Numbered from the stretch's first letter, positions 23,531 to 37,416 are shown. The stretch is 64,000 nt of DNA from Merluccius polli (GCA_030340625.1 JAOPHQ010002903.1:37501-101500); one strand, 5' to 3'. Numbers and translations: made by a program. Notes: generated by a model not told the origin, from the letters alone.

Positions 23531-24182
23531 GTTCCCAGCATGAACTATCTATTTATTAGGACTTTATTTTGGTAGTTCCCAGTATGTGCTATCTCTTTAT
23601 TATGACTTTTATTTTGTTAGTTCCCAGTATGTGCTATCACTTTATTAGGACATTTATTTTGTTAGTTCCCAGTATGTGGTATCTCTTTATTAGGACTTTT
23701 ATTTTGTTAGTTCCCAGTATGTGCTATCACTTTATTAGGACATTTATTTTGTTAGTTCCCAGTATGTGGTATCTCTTTATTAGGACTTTTATTTTGTCAG
23801 TTCCCAGTATGTGGTATCTCTTTATTAGGACTTTTATTTTGTCAGTTCCCAGTATGTACTATCTCTTTATTATGACTTTTATTTTGTTAGTTCCCAGTAT
23901 GTGCTATCACTTTATTAGGACATTTATTTTGTTAGTTCCCAGTATGTGGTATCTCTTTATTAGGACTTTTATTTTGTCAGTTCCCAGTATGTGGTATCTC
24001 TTTATTAGGACTTTTATTTTGTCAGTTCCCAGTATGTGGTATCTCTTTATTAGGACTTTTATTTTGTTAGTTCCCAGTATGTGCTATCTCTTCATTAGGA
24101 CTTTTATATTGTTAATTCCCAGTATGTGCCATCTCTTTATTAGGACTTTTATTTTGTTAGTTCCCAGTATGTGCTATCACTA
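23531..24182. repeat. 45-bp minisatellite, about 14 units
   Basis: Unit begins GTTCCCAGTATGTGCTATC and ends TTATTAGGACTTTTATTTTG. Because 45 is divisible by three and the unit lacks stops in one frame, the plus strand is open for 204 codons as a 15-residue repeat (VPSMWYLFIRTFILL). No start context, splice signals or flanking coding sequence support a gene. Confidence 0.92.
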
Positions 24183-25625
24183 AGTAATTGCATTAGACAC
24201 AAAGCTTAGTTTCACTCTGCCATTACATCCTGTTGTTTTCACTGGCACCGTTCCAGAAATATGGAATTTGGACATGACACAAAAACAGCTTGAGTTTGTC
24301 TCTTTGCTACTTCCATATTCCGTATTTTGTCCACTTGTTGCATGTTGAACTTGTAGCATTGTGCGTAACTGCTATATGTACAAGGAAAATACATTTGAAT
24401 TCACTCAAACTGAAGTAAAGAATTAGAAAATTCTCACAAAAACGATACGTTTATATTATTTCAATGATTTTAATACAGTAATGATTGTATTCATTGCTTT
24501 CACTAACATAAAACATATGTATGTCAAGTACGAAATAATATTGTTTAGCCAGCGGTTAGCCGTCTAAGTTGACTTAGCATTCCATGTTTACTCAGAAGTA
24601 AAACGGGCGTTTATGGACAATGAGATGTCGGAAAACTACCCATGGCTCTGCTAATAGTTCCTGGAAGGTTCGGAATATAAAGTGACTAATTTCTCTTCCT
24701 GTACGACTGGAGTCAGACTATGTAGGGCTGACCCCGTCAATAAGCCAATGCAAGGAAATTCTCATGTGTTTGTCGTTCAACAAACACATAAATAATAATC
24801 ATGAGTATCGGATATTATTAGAGTATTTGAAATGTCACATAAAATAAATAAAGCAAAGTCAATAAAAAAACGAAAATATATGTTCTGTATTTTCATATTT
24901 CATATTTACTTCCTACATGTATTTATCTGTATACTGATCAGGGACCTGCCCGAATGTGTCACCCATGTAATCTTTCAAATAATCTAATTGAATTTAAGTA
25001 TTTATTAAGACATATATGTATTCCTTTCATTTACTTTTTTGTGCACTGTTTACAGGTGTGGCCCTCCATATGAACCAACCTCCAAGAATCCAACGAAGGG
25101 TAGACATTTGTCCAGTTAAAATCCAGTGTTTGGTGTTCAGTAAAGGCTTCCTGTCGAGTTTTAATCCACAATACGAGAAGCAAGATAGTTCCACTCAGTG
25201 TGCTTTGATTTCAGTGCGTTCCAGAGCATATGTGAATATTCACAAACATTTATACTGACTACAGAAACAGACATTGGCCTCAAATTGTCTTAAATACCTC
25301 CCTCAAAAGCCCTCCCAAGCTCTGTGAGCCATGAGGCAGGCATTGGGTTTGAAAATATAAAGGAATAGATCAAATACGATAGGCAGTGTCTCCAAGTAAA
25401 AATACAGCTGATGTCGATTCTTACTATAGTACTATTGTTTTTTTCAAGATACACATTCACACGTGTCTTCAAGTGAAGGGAAGGGAGGTGGCCATCATGA
25501 CTCTTAGCCCAATCTTCACTGGAAGGGCAAGTCCCATCTGTGATTGGTTTGTTTAGATATCCTCCAGTCTGATTCTCTGGTTGGGTGGGTTTTGGGAGGG
25601 CGGTAGTGATCGGGTGGGTAGTTGT
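24183..25625. other. AT-rich sequence including likely calcrl 3' UTR
   Basis: No separate gene. A minus-strand AATAAA lies at 25001-25006, about 620 bp past the calcrl stop, and may end its transcript. Confidence 0.4.
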
Positions 25626-28600
25626 TCAGGCGAAGGGCATGTCTGATCTGTGGATGGTGTGAATGGGCGCCTGGATGTCCTGGTAGTTCTTGCCGTTCAG
25701 GTACTCGGTGTGGCTCTCGATGCTGTAGCAGCGGTGCACCTCCGTCAGGGACGACGCTGCGTAGGAGGCAGAGCGGAACACCTCAGCGTTGGCGAAGGTG
25801 CCTCCAAACTGCATGCGCTGCTGGTTCCAGTGTCTCCGGAGGACAGTCTGGACCTGAAGACGAGGAAACCGATGGTCGGAAGAGGCTGGAGGTGCATTCA
25901 CTTGAGACGCTTTAAGACACCATGCGCATCGCTGGGCCGGACGTTGTGCTCTCAAGCACGGCAAGCTTAAAACGCACACAAAATCAACTGCAGCCTAAAA
26001 ATTGTTGGCTTTTTGGACCGTATTGCAAATCCACCAGTTGCCACGTTACATCATGCAGCACGCCAGGGTCCCCTCCACGGCAACGCATCGCGAGGTCATA
26101 AGACAGCGATGGAGTGGGTCATACACAGTGTCTTGATGCGCCTCAAGGGAAGGCACCTTGATCCAACGGGATGAACCTAGTGTAAGCTAGCTCTCTTGAT
26201 CCAACGGGAGGAACCTAGTGTAACCTAGCTCTCTTGATCCAACGGGAGGAACCTAGTGTAACCTAGCTCTCTTGATCCAACGGGAGGAACCTAGTGTAAC
26301 CTAGCTCTCTTGATCCAACGGGAGGAACCTAGTGTAACCTAGCTCTCTTGATCCAACGGGAGGAACCTAGTGTAACCTAGTTCTCTTGCTAATCAGGGGA
26401 GCACTAGGAGTAGGTCATTGTATCCATAGGGTCTTTATGATATTGTGAGTGCATACATTCCTAGAATGAGTGACCCCCCCCCCCCAGTGGGAATGGAACC
26501 CCTAACCCTTGCAGTGCTGACACCGTGCTCTAGCAGTTGAGCTAGGCAGGAGCGACTTCCTGCATTCACACGCTGTCCGGCGGGATAAATTGGGACGATG
26601 GAACAACGTGTAGGCCTACAATCATTTATCTAAACAGAACAGCCTGTCAATAGACCCTTTTTTACAGAGGCGTCATCGTTGACAAACACAGTGTCGCTCA
26701 TAACACTAATTATGGGTCTGCTACTATGTACCAGAGCACGGGTAGTAGACTAAACTAGTGAAGATAACACACACTGACCATGGACCATGAGTTCTGGTAC
26801 ATACAAGTAGTAGACCCATAATTAGTGTTATGAGTGACACTTGTGTTTGTCCTACAAAGACAACTCAGTTAAAAAGGGTCTGCTGCTACCAGGACGGTAT
26901 GCGTCCAGAGCTGGACGAGCACATGGTTAGCTAATTAAGGTTTGTTTGGTTTATCATCCCTCCACCGTGTTTCTATCTTTAATCGTCTGGATGTTGGGGA
27001 GTGAAACAGAAGCAACCTTACCTTACATCAAGCACAACAATAATGTTTAATATAACTCCTAGCAGAGTGTGTTTCACAAACAATTAAACCGATCACCTAC
27101 CTCCCCGTTGAAGAAGCAAAATATTGTGGCCACTAGTAGACCCTGCAGAAAGAAAACAGGACTAGCGTCATTATACCGAAAAGGTAATTCCACTTGTTTT
27201 AACACCTTTTTAAATTATCAGCCATTGTTTATTAGAGCACTAAATCCAACACAACTGGATAAGAAAAACATCTTGAATATCCAGCTGTGGTGTTGTAACA
27301 TTAAAAAGTGATTTGTGATTATTGTATGTTCGCTACAGTAGAAGTAGTAGTAGAACCAAAATCAAAATTGATCTTCATCTTATGTTAGCTTATAGTATTA
27401 GCTTATATTGTATTACCAGACATCCCAAGTCTCCCGGAAGTTCCGGGAAATCAATAGCATCTCCCTGATGCAAGCAAATCATGTACAATCTCCCGGAAAT
27501 CCCCCCCCCCCCACCGTCGGTCGTCGGTCCGGGGTGTGTTGCGATCGCGCGCCCCCCCCATATGCTAAGCTCATCCTGTATTAGCTTAGCATATTTTAGT
27601 TTAGCTTTGGTTATTTGAGTTAGCTTAACTTGTATTATCTTATCTTATGAGTTTATCCTGTCTTATTTCAACCCTACATTAGCACATCTTGTATTAGCAT
27701 AGCATATTTGTTATGGTGTTTCCTCACCTGGTAGTGCATGAAGATGCTCATGACGTACTGGAAGACCTCTGAGTGGCCCTGGGGCTTGTAGGGTAGCAGG
27801 ATGAACTGGATTCCCAGGAGGGGGATGAGGATCAGGGTGGCCCTCACAGCTTTCATGTAGAGACTGGATTCTGCCTGGTGGGTCACCTTCAGCTTGGTGA
27901 TGAGCACGCGCACGATGTTGAGCAGGAAGAACAAGTTGACCTGGAATAAGAGTTAAATTCCGATCATGTCAACGTCTGTTCGTAGATTGTAGCATGGATG
28001 TATTGTATGTCTAAGAACTTAACATGCAAACTGTATGTACCCAGCGCCATTCCCATAGGGAATGCAGTGCAACACTGACACTAGCTTGAGCTCCGACGCT
28101 AGTCCTTTATGGAATGCATTGCAACACCAACACTAGCTTGAGTTTCAACACTCATCCCATATGGAATACATTGCAACACCGACGCTGGGCTCTTTTTGAG
28201 CCTGTCATGGACATGGGGCCTAAAGGGAAAAGCAGCATAAGCTATCCGGACCCCAGACGGGAACCACGTGAAACCTTCCATCTAAGTGGTATAACATCGC
28301 AAGGGTTTCCAATGCCAAGTCCGCCTGCCTGACGCCATACCAGCACTCCAGCCCTTACCAGTAATGCAGCACAGATGGGACTGTGGATGATGTAGAGCAG
28401 TGACGTGTCCGATCGGATCCAACAGCTGAGAGGGCCGGGTCACATTGGATCAAAACATATAGAATGAAAGCAAATAGAAGAAGGCCAAATATAACGTGTG
28501 TGTGTATCTGTACAGACAGACATGCACACTTGGGTTAGACACGGAGATGAGCTACCGCGGTGTGCTACCAGTGATTAATATGATCAATAGGGGAGTTGAT

Positions 28601-30984
28601 CCCAGGGACTCACATGTCATTGTAGTAGCAGTAGCGCGCCACTGCGTGGATCAGCGCCGGAACCAGCGGGAAACCTGCGAATGGGTTGCAAGTCGCGTTA
28701 CGACTGAACGGCAGAGTTCAAGTCAATATGGTGATCTAATGGGTTCTAACCCCATCATGGGCTCTACTACTATTTACCAGATGTTTTTATGCATTGTTTT
28801 TTTTAATGAGAAGGTAGGGTTTAGGGCATCTTAAGGATGGAGGAAACTGTGGACACCTTTTTTGTCCTATCCTGCCCCGAACCCCATTCCACGAGTGAGT
28901 CCCGCATAAGATGTTCTAAACCCTTGTACCAGAAGTATCATGTAAGATATCATCAGAGATCATAGGTTCTAAACCCATTCCAGTAGATAATCCTACATGA
29001 AGTCATTAAAATAAAAATCATAAACCCATTCCAGTAGGTAGAACTACATGAGGTCATGGGTTCTTACCCCATCCCAGCAGGTAGTACCACATCAGATGTT
29101 GTTTCTCTGCGAACACGGCCACCACGATGAGTGTGTGCAGGTAGATGCCCTCACACAGCATCCAGAAGTAGTTACAGCTCATCAGGTAGAGGTGGATGAA
29201 CATGATCACCTTACAGCTTACCTGGGCACAGGACACAACCAATCACAACCCCTATAGCTCACCTGAGTAGAGCAGTGGTTCCCAAACTTTTTTTGCCCAA
29301 GGCACAGCAAAGTAAAAATCTCAAGGCATACCTATTGTGCAAAATAGCCTTTATAACACATGTTATCACTCATGTCATGTAAAATATCTGTAAATGTGCA
29401 TAATTATTTACTAATGCCAAATTAAATGTGACAAAGACAACTATATTACTCATGAAATATTTATTAACGAAATATTTCAAAAATGTATTTAAAACTTTAT
29501 TTAATTAATCAATTATTTTATTTATTTTAAATGTAATTAATTAATTAAAGTCCACTGGAAGTACTTTAATTAAGTAATGCATCTGAATTTACAATTTCAG
29601 CTTTCTTTAATGAATATTCAGTTTGTTACTGTTTGTTCCTTCAGTGTGGTGTATTAACAGGTGTGTACCTCGTTAATACAGGTGTGTACCTCGTTAATAC
29701 AGGTGTGTACCTCGTTAATACAGGTGTGTACCTCGTTAATACAGGTGTGTACCTCGTTTGTGTGCAGCACGTCGGAGATCAAGCAGTTCAGTGAGCGCAG
29801 AGAAAATATTTTTAAAGACTAAAGGTGGACTAATATGGACTGAGGAGGAATATTTCGTTAGATAAAAACATGTTCATTTTGGAAATGATTCCATCGATCT
29901 TTGTTCAATACATTTTGACTTTTGGACTTTACAACTTTGTTTATCAGCTGTGCCAGTGAGTCGCTGATACGGCGCTAGCTTCAAAATAAATATGAAATTA
30001 GGAGGCCAACCTGTTCATGGAAAAATATTTTTTTCAGCAGATATCTTAGTCACTACAAGACTGAACTAACAAAGCAGTTTAGTGTTTATATGTGAGATAT
30101 TTATTCAGTTTGGAAAACTCCACGATCTCCATAAGCTTTGACGGGACTAGAAAACGCCTCCGTTGCTAGGTCGTAGCTAAGGCCCAGGCTACTTGCTGGA
30201 GTAGTTTACTGGGTTCCATTACACATAGGAGTCTATTGCTGTGACTGTTTTCCAGGTATTAGTCAGGCCCCGTGTATCTCCATAGAAACGGAGATCAGAA
30301 CAGAAACGGCCAGTAAAGAAATGTCCATTTTGAGAGCAAATCGCCCCAAAACATGAATACATTTTGAATTATATATTTTATTTAAGTTGGTAATTGTTGT
30401 ATAATCGCAATATTACACTTGAGGGTGGCGTGCCAAAAATGACGTTAAAGCAAACCCTCTCGTGTAATATTGCTTAATAAATAATGTAAATAATGTATGG
30501 TTGTCACAAAATCCCATGGCACACCCGGACTTGCCTCACGGCACACCAGTGTGCCACGGCACACCGTTTGGGAACCAATGGAGTAGAGGATACAACCAAT
30601 CATAACTGGGGATATGTGTATACACTTCACCATATACGTCTCACTAAGAATTAAAGGACAACACCGGCCTGGGTAATCAAACCATCATAACCGTCTCCAG
30701 CTTGCTTCACTAAAACCTGTTACCAATAATGCTTCTGCCTATATTAATACTGCTTCTGATATATTACTTTTTTTATTTTCCTTTTTTGTACTGATGTACT
30801 GAGAAGATGGCGGATGTTACTGGTGTACCCACAGGGTTGCTCTCCATGGGGTCGGGGCGGTTGGCCACAGTAGTGAACCAGATGATGGTGATGCCAGAGT
30901 TTAACACAAAGGAGAAGAACAGGTTCTTGTGGAGCGTGATCCTCTGGCAGCTTAGAGTTCTGCAAACAGAGACAGAGAGAGAGC

Positions 30985-31029
<45 letters not shown>

Positions 31030-34018
31030 CTACACTTGAGGAATGCCTAATTACCCCAGCATGGTTCAGACGAAAGAATGGCATGAATGATAATATTGAG
31101 GTATGGGCCAGCCCTAGCCCTCACCTTCGAGCCTGTTGTTTATCATTTACTGTTTCTTTACTCACTACTATATGTTTCTATTCTTACCGTGTCTGTCCTA
31201 TCTTATCACATGAAGCCCTTTGCTGTGAAAGGTGCTGTGTGGATAAACAAGGGGTTTGGAGTTAAGCGTTGTATTCTCCAGACCGGTGGTGACTCAGCCG
31301 TGCTGCTCCTGGTTTGTTTAAACTCACCGAGGAAGTATTTATGAGACTTTGCTTCTTGCCGCGTGTGTTCCTGGTTCCTCCTTGTCTTCCTGCATTGTCC
31401 ATTGTTAGGAACACGCACTGTCCAATCCATCAGCATGTTGAAACTGTTTAGTTTGGCCGCATTCAACTTTTTCTGACCGCTATCGCTCACTAGCTGTACC
31501 TCCAGACATAAATTCCTCCAGAACGTTTCCAGAACGTTTCCAGAACGTTTCCAGAACGTGCCGCTCAGCCCTGACCTCTTGGCCTCCTGACCTCCTGACC
31601 TCCAGAACACTACCGCTGTAGCTGTGACAAGCCATAAATCCATGTTTCATATTATGTACATAGTAATATTTATTAGGAGTAGGATTAGAAGCGAGTCAGA
31701 CCTCGTCGCCAGCACTTACTTGAAATGGAAGAATATTGCCAGCGAAATGAAGAGTGAGGTCAGCGACAGCCCGTGGCCGATCAGGACCAGGTAGAAGAGG
31801 TTCATCGCTGTCTGCAAGACAACAGTGGGAATACAAGAGACGGGCCAGACTGATATTCATTGAGAAACACAAACGTGAATATCAGGATGGTCTCACCAGG
31901 CTAGTGCACATGCATCAAATTGGTGTCAATACCAGAGTTGGCCCCAAGGAATGTTTGCCGTAGCCAGGAGGAGCGAGTGTAGGAGCTTGGGGGACCAGAT
32001 GGTGTAGGGGCGTACCATGTAGGGGCAGGGGTAGGGGTAGTGGAGGGGCGTAACATGTAGAGGCAGGGGTAGGGGTAGTGTAGGGGCGTACCATGTAGGG
32101 GCAGGGGTAGGGGTAGTGTAGGGGCGTACCATGTGAACCTGCATGCTGTGGGCTTTGCAGGTGGTGTAGTTGGTCCAGATCCGCTTGCTCTTGGGGTGGC
32201 GACCCCACTGTCCCTCATCTGTACACACTTTGGACGCCATTTCTGTCAACAAACCGTCAAAGTTCACCGTTTATTGGAATGGGGATGTTGCCGTCAAAAT
32301 CCCGGGGCTCGAGTCGGTCCGTTCCAGGCATGACATTTAAAATGAATGTTGTATATTTAGGAGTCACTTTTAGTGCTGACGAAGAAAATATCCCAGTGTG
32401 TTAAGTTGGGATAGGTTCTGTTGTCCTTTGTTGGTGTTGTTAGAATCCTCTAGGATCTATTAAATAAACTGTAATCAAGGTAGGTGGCTCCACTCATGCC
32501 AGGAAGGAGGGATTACCAATCATGTGTTCTAAATAAGCGGTGAATAAACCAAGAGGATAAGAGGAGGAAGAGAAGAGGAGAGGAGAGGAGGAGAAGAGAG
32601 GAGAAAAGGAGGAGAGTTGAAGAGGAGAGGAGATGAGGACGAGAAGAGGATGAGAGGAGGAGGATAGCAGGAGGAGGAGAGGAGGAGACAAGGATAGAAG
32701 GAGAGGAGGAGGATAGGAGGGGAGAGAACCTTTAGGGTCGAAATCTCCATAGTAGTCAGGACACTGCTGCTCTGTGGTGAAGCCAGCCTGCGTCTCGTCC
32801 CAACACAACCAACCATCCCAGGTGGTGTTGCACATCGGCCCTGAAACACACACACACACACACTATAGTGTAATTATACTATACTATAACTAGTATAACT
32901 ATACTATACTATAACAAGTATAACTTATACTGTAACTATACTATAACTATATTATAACTAGTTTAACTAGTATAACTAATATAACTATACTATAACTAGT
33001 ATAACTGTACTACACTATAACTAGTATAGTAGTTATATATAGTTATAGTAGTTATAGTAATTATACTAGTTATACTATACTATAACTAGTATACCTATCC
33101 TATACTATAACTAGTATAACTTCTATAACTAGTATAACATATACTGTATAACTTATATGTAATTATACTATAATTAGCATAACTTATAGTATAACTATAT
33201 TGTACTATAACTAGTATAACTTATACTGTAACTATACTATAACTAGTATAACTATACTATAAGTTATAGTATAACTATAACTAGTATAAATATATGACAT
33301 GGCTATCCTAGGTAACTTGAGTATACAGTAGTACCAGGGCCGGCGATAATCGCCTCCTCTAATCGCGCGCCAGCACCCCCCCCCCCCCCCCGCTCAACAA
33401 TCGCGCAACCGAAATGTTGCGCCAGCACCCCCCCCCCGCTCAACAATCTCGCCTAGGGCGCCAATATACAATCTCGCCTAGGGCGCCAATATACCTAGCG
33501 CCGGGCCTGAGTAGTACCATAGCATAATGACTGTGTTATTGGGTGGAAAGGCGTGTATATTAATATGTAGGTGTGTCATGTTACCTGTTCGAGGGTTGGA
33601 TTCCTTCAGTATTCGCTGGAAACATTCATACTGCGCTGTAGTGATCTTGTTGCGTGAATGGACGCTGTCTACGTTGTTGTGTATCTGGTTGGACTCGGTA
33701 GTGTTCACCTCCGAGCTAGCTACAGCAGGCGGCTGGGGTAGACATATCGCACGCACGAACGCACGCATGCACGCACGCACATACACACACACGGGCATAC
33801 ACAAAACACACATACACACAGACGCGCAGACACACACAGACGCACAGACACACACACACACACACTTAACTGAACTGTAACCAAACCAAACACTTGTATT
33901 ACCTTATTGAGTTGTCTTTACTTTCTATATGCCTTTCTGTTGGTTGGCCATGTTTACCTGGCTGAGGGAGAGCGACATCAGCAGAGACACCATCACAGCC
34001 CTGGTCGCCATGGCAACT
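25626..34018 (-). CDS. calcrl: Calcitonin receptor-like receptor (CGRP/adrenomedullin receptor)
   Basis: Twelve coding exons (minus): 34018-33958 (ATG at 34011), 33732-33585, 32840-32730, 32242-32139, 31811-31720, 30959-30833, 29221-29068, 28674-28614, 28425-28359, 27940-27728, 27142-27101, 25853-25626. All have AG/GT borders and matching phases. The coding length is 1401 nt (466 aa); human CALCRL is 461. Order: hydrophobic signal start (MATRAVMVSLLMSL), class B hormone-binding domain (YECF, CNTTWDGWLCW, CPDYYGDFDP, NYTTC), then seven membrane helices. Recognisable parts include CQRITLHKNLFFSF, CNYFWMLCEGIYLHTLIVVA, EKQHLMWYYLLGW and LLNIVRVLITKLKVTHQAES, with tail LNGKNYQDIQ. It pairs with RAMP proteins at the plasma membrane and signals through Gs. 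KLKVTHQAES matches CALCRL rather than CALCR. Teleosts have several calcrl paralogues; which one this is cannot be told. Confidence 0.95.
26156..26390. repeat. 38-bp minisatellite, six units (calcrl last intron)
   Basis: Unit CTTGATCCAACGGGAGGAAC then CTAGTGTAACCTAGCTCT. The four central units are identical, pointing to recent homogenisation. Confidence 0.93.
26488..26566 (-). repeat. tRNA-derived SINE head or tRNA-like pseudogene
   Basis: On the minus strand TAGCTCAACTGCTAGAGCA fits an A box / D arm. GGGGTTCCATTCCCAC about 30 nt on fits a T arm / B box with the invariant CGA changed to CCA. The anticodon stem pairs poorly and a G-run follows, so a working tRNA is unlikely. Confidence 0.5.
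26646..26884. mobile_element. Palindromic MITE family member 3 (calcrl intron)
   Basis: Left arm 26650-26730 and right arm 26800-26884 are inverted repeats (CTCATAACACTAATTATGGG against CCCATAATTAGTGTTATGAG). The arms resemble those of 17143-17340, so the family has at least two independent insertions here. Confidence 0.75.
28890..29085. repeat. calcrl: Tandem array overlapping the end of a calcrl exon
   Basis: Three to four degenerate units of 43-55 bp, typified on plus by AACCCATTCCAGTAGGTAG then ACTACATGAGGTCAT. They run from the intron into the exon end (ACCCCATCCCAGCAGGTAG at about 29065-29083), so the last ~20 coding bases and the donor are the final unit. Confidence 0.65.
29273..30580. 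mobile_element. 1.3-kb non-autonomous hAT element in calcrl intron
   Basis: Termini CAGTGGTTCCCAAAC (29273) and GTTTGGGAACCAATG (ending 30580) are inverted repeats. Both sides carry the perfect 8-bp duplication GAGTAGAG (29265-29272, 30581-30588). The interior is AT-rich without transposase and includes five 21-bp units (TACAGGTGTGTACCTCGTTAA) at about 29658-29757. Confidence 0.9.
30969..31025. repeat. (GA)n microsatellite beside a calcrl acceptor
   Basis: About 25 GA units begin roughly 10 bp upstream (in gene sense) of the acceptor of the exon 30959-30833. On the minus strand it is a (CT)n tract and so acts as that exon's polypyrimidine stretch. Confidence 0.9.
31498..31610. repeat. Short tandem repeats in calcrl intron
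   Basis: Four 12-bp units (CCAGAACGTTTC) at about 31514-31559 are followed by CTCCTGAC units near 31580-31603. Confidence 0.85.
31955..32130. repeat. 38-bp G-rich minisatellite next to a calcrl donor
   Basis: Units of the type GTACCATGTAGGGGCAGGGG then TAGGGGTAGTGTAGGGGC. The array runs up to about 10 bp from the donor of the exon 32242-32139. Confidence 0.88.
32540..32727. repeat. GAGGA purine-rich tract in calcrl intron
   Basis: AGGAGGAGA-type purine repeats start right after the donor of the exon 32840-32730. On the transcribed (minus) sense this is a C/T-rich stretch. Confidence 0.85.
32864..33300. repeat. Degenerate ATAACTAGTATA repeat
   Basis: Some 430 bp of TATAACTAGTATAACTATAC variants, many locally self-complementary (ACTAGT, TATA). 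Confidence 0.85.
33335..33510. repeat. C-tract / ATCGCG dispersed-repeat fragment
   Basis: Starts CAGGGCCGGCGATAATCGCC, has two poly-C runs, and a tandem duplication of AATCTCGCCTAGGGCGCCAA at about 33446-33492. Related words occur at 3180-3260. Confidence 0.6.
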
Positions 34019-34049
34019 CTGAAGAAGGTCCAGAGGGCATATTAGTGAA

Positions 34050-35995
<1,946 letters not shown>

Positions 35996-35999
35996 ATAT

Positions 36000-36509
36000 T
36001 CATCTGTTAACTAATATGTAAACATAACGTACATACGTGTGTGTAGCTCACCCTGTCTGTATGTTTCAGTATAAGCCCCACATTATTTTTCTCCTACACT
36101 GGAACACACAGTTGTGTGGGAGTAAAACAAGTGTGTTTTTTGTGTACTTGTGTTGCACAATCCTTGAGGTCACAGTGTGTTTGGCAACAAATTAAACATG
36201 ACAACATATCATCTCCAGATGTGAAAACCAGTAGGAGAACAGATGTTAAGAACAACGTTAAAACTTTGGCTATTAAAGGCAATATTCATAGTCTATATCT
36301 AATGAGGGCAAAGAGCACCTAAACATTTCTCCAACTGTTTTTGTTAATTTGTTCCCAGAACCTTCAATAATAATCTGAATAATTAATTGATCCATATTTT
36401 ACAAACAAAAGAAAACTGTTAACGTTGTTTTGTATTGCACAATAAAACACTACTTGTACTGCTTGTTCAAAGATCCTCTCCCCCCCCCTCTCTCTTTCTC
36501 TCTCCCCCT

Positions 36510-36553
<44 letters not shown>

Positions 36554-36575
36554 CCTCCTCTCTCTCTCTCTCCCC

Positions 36576-36626
<51 letters not shown>

Positions 36627-37087
36627 TGTCACACACACACTCAACTACTTCTACTAAAACCTGAAGTCTGGAATGGTCAAGCAGCACTAATGTAAAAACA
36701 GGAAAGCTAAAGTGCAGACAGCCCAGCAGGATGTTGAGCAGTGGGACCAGTTTAAAACCATGCTGCCTAACAGACAGGATTCCCCAAAAAGATGCATTTT
36801 CTTTTGAATCTTTACCTTCCTCCAACCGATTAAAAATCCTCCGAATTACGTTTTGGAGATAAGCTGTGTTGCTTGACAACTTAAATCATTGGTGTAAAAA
36901 ATAATGGATACAAAAGTTTTTAAATGCCTACAAAACAATGTGTTGTAAATAATTAGGTCCATGTTTTCTTAACAATGCCAATAGTCAGCTTAATGTGCTA
37001 AGAAAAAAACACTTTTTTCTAAAACATTGGATCTGACAGTAAAGAGAGAGGGAGGAGAGAGAGATGGGTGAGATGAGAGAGGGGAGG

Positions 37088-37138
<51 letters not shown>

Positions 37139-37262
37139 CCTATTTATTAAACCTCCTGATAGATAGTTGCTGGACCAGCCTACACTAAACCCCAGCACTG
37201 TTCTTGTACTTCTTTACTCCTACGTCTGTTTAATGTACTTAATGTATTTCAGTGGCCTTACC
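36000..37262. other. calcrl 5' intron with pyrimidine and purine repeats
   Basis: Contains a compound (CT)n at 36478-36622 and (GA)n at 37030-37136. No coding frame recognised. Confidence 0.6.
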
Positions 37263-37390
37263 TTTCCATAGACAGCTCTCTGCGGTGTCCTGAACGGCGT
37301 CCAGCCTCCTCTGTCCTGTCCCTCACCGACTGACCGGCCCGCTGGAGGCGGAGCGGCGAGGAGGATGAGCGGTCTGCACTGACGTCACAC
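37262..37390 (-). other. calcrl: Candidate 5' non-coding first exon of calcrl
   Basis: In minus sense GGAAAG is followed by a strong donor GTAAGG (37261-37256). The preceding ~110 bp are GC-rich with several CpGs, unlike the surrounding AT-rich DNA. The next acceptor in the same sense is the strong one of the coding start exon (CTTCTTCAG at 34019-34027). The transcription start is not determined. Confidence 0.45.
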
Positions 37391-37416
37391 GCACGCCTTG
37401 TGTGTTCATGACGTCA
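37380..37416. promoter_or_regulatory. Two perfect CRE palindromes
   Basis: TGACGTCA occurs at 37380-37387 and again at 37409-37416, just upstream (in minus sense) of the candidate calcrl first exon. This octamer is the consensus CREB/ATF site. Promoter use is inference from position. Confidence 0.5.

Noticed and set aside
23569..24183. CRISPR-like array
   Set aside because: The 45-bp units are directly adjacent with no unique spacers, in a vertebrate genome; it is a minisatellite.
26488..26566. Functional tRNA gene on the minus strand
   Set aside because: The B box has lost its invariant CGA and the anticodon arm pairs poorly. A SINE head or pseudogene fits better.
36364..36879. Arg/Glu-rich protein of 171 residues on the minus strand
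   Set aside because: Most of it is translation of a (GA)n/(CT)n microsatellite.
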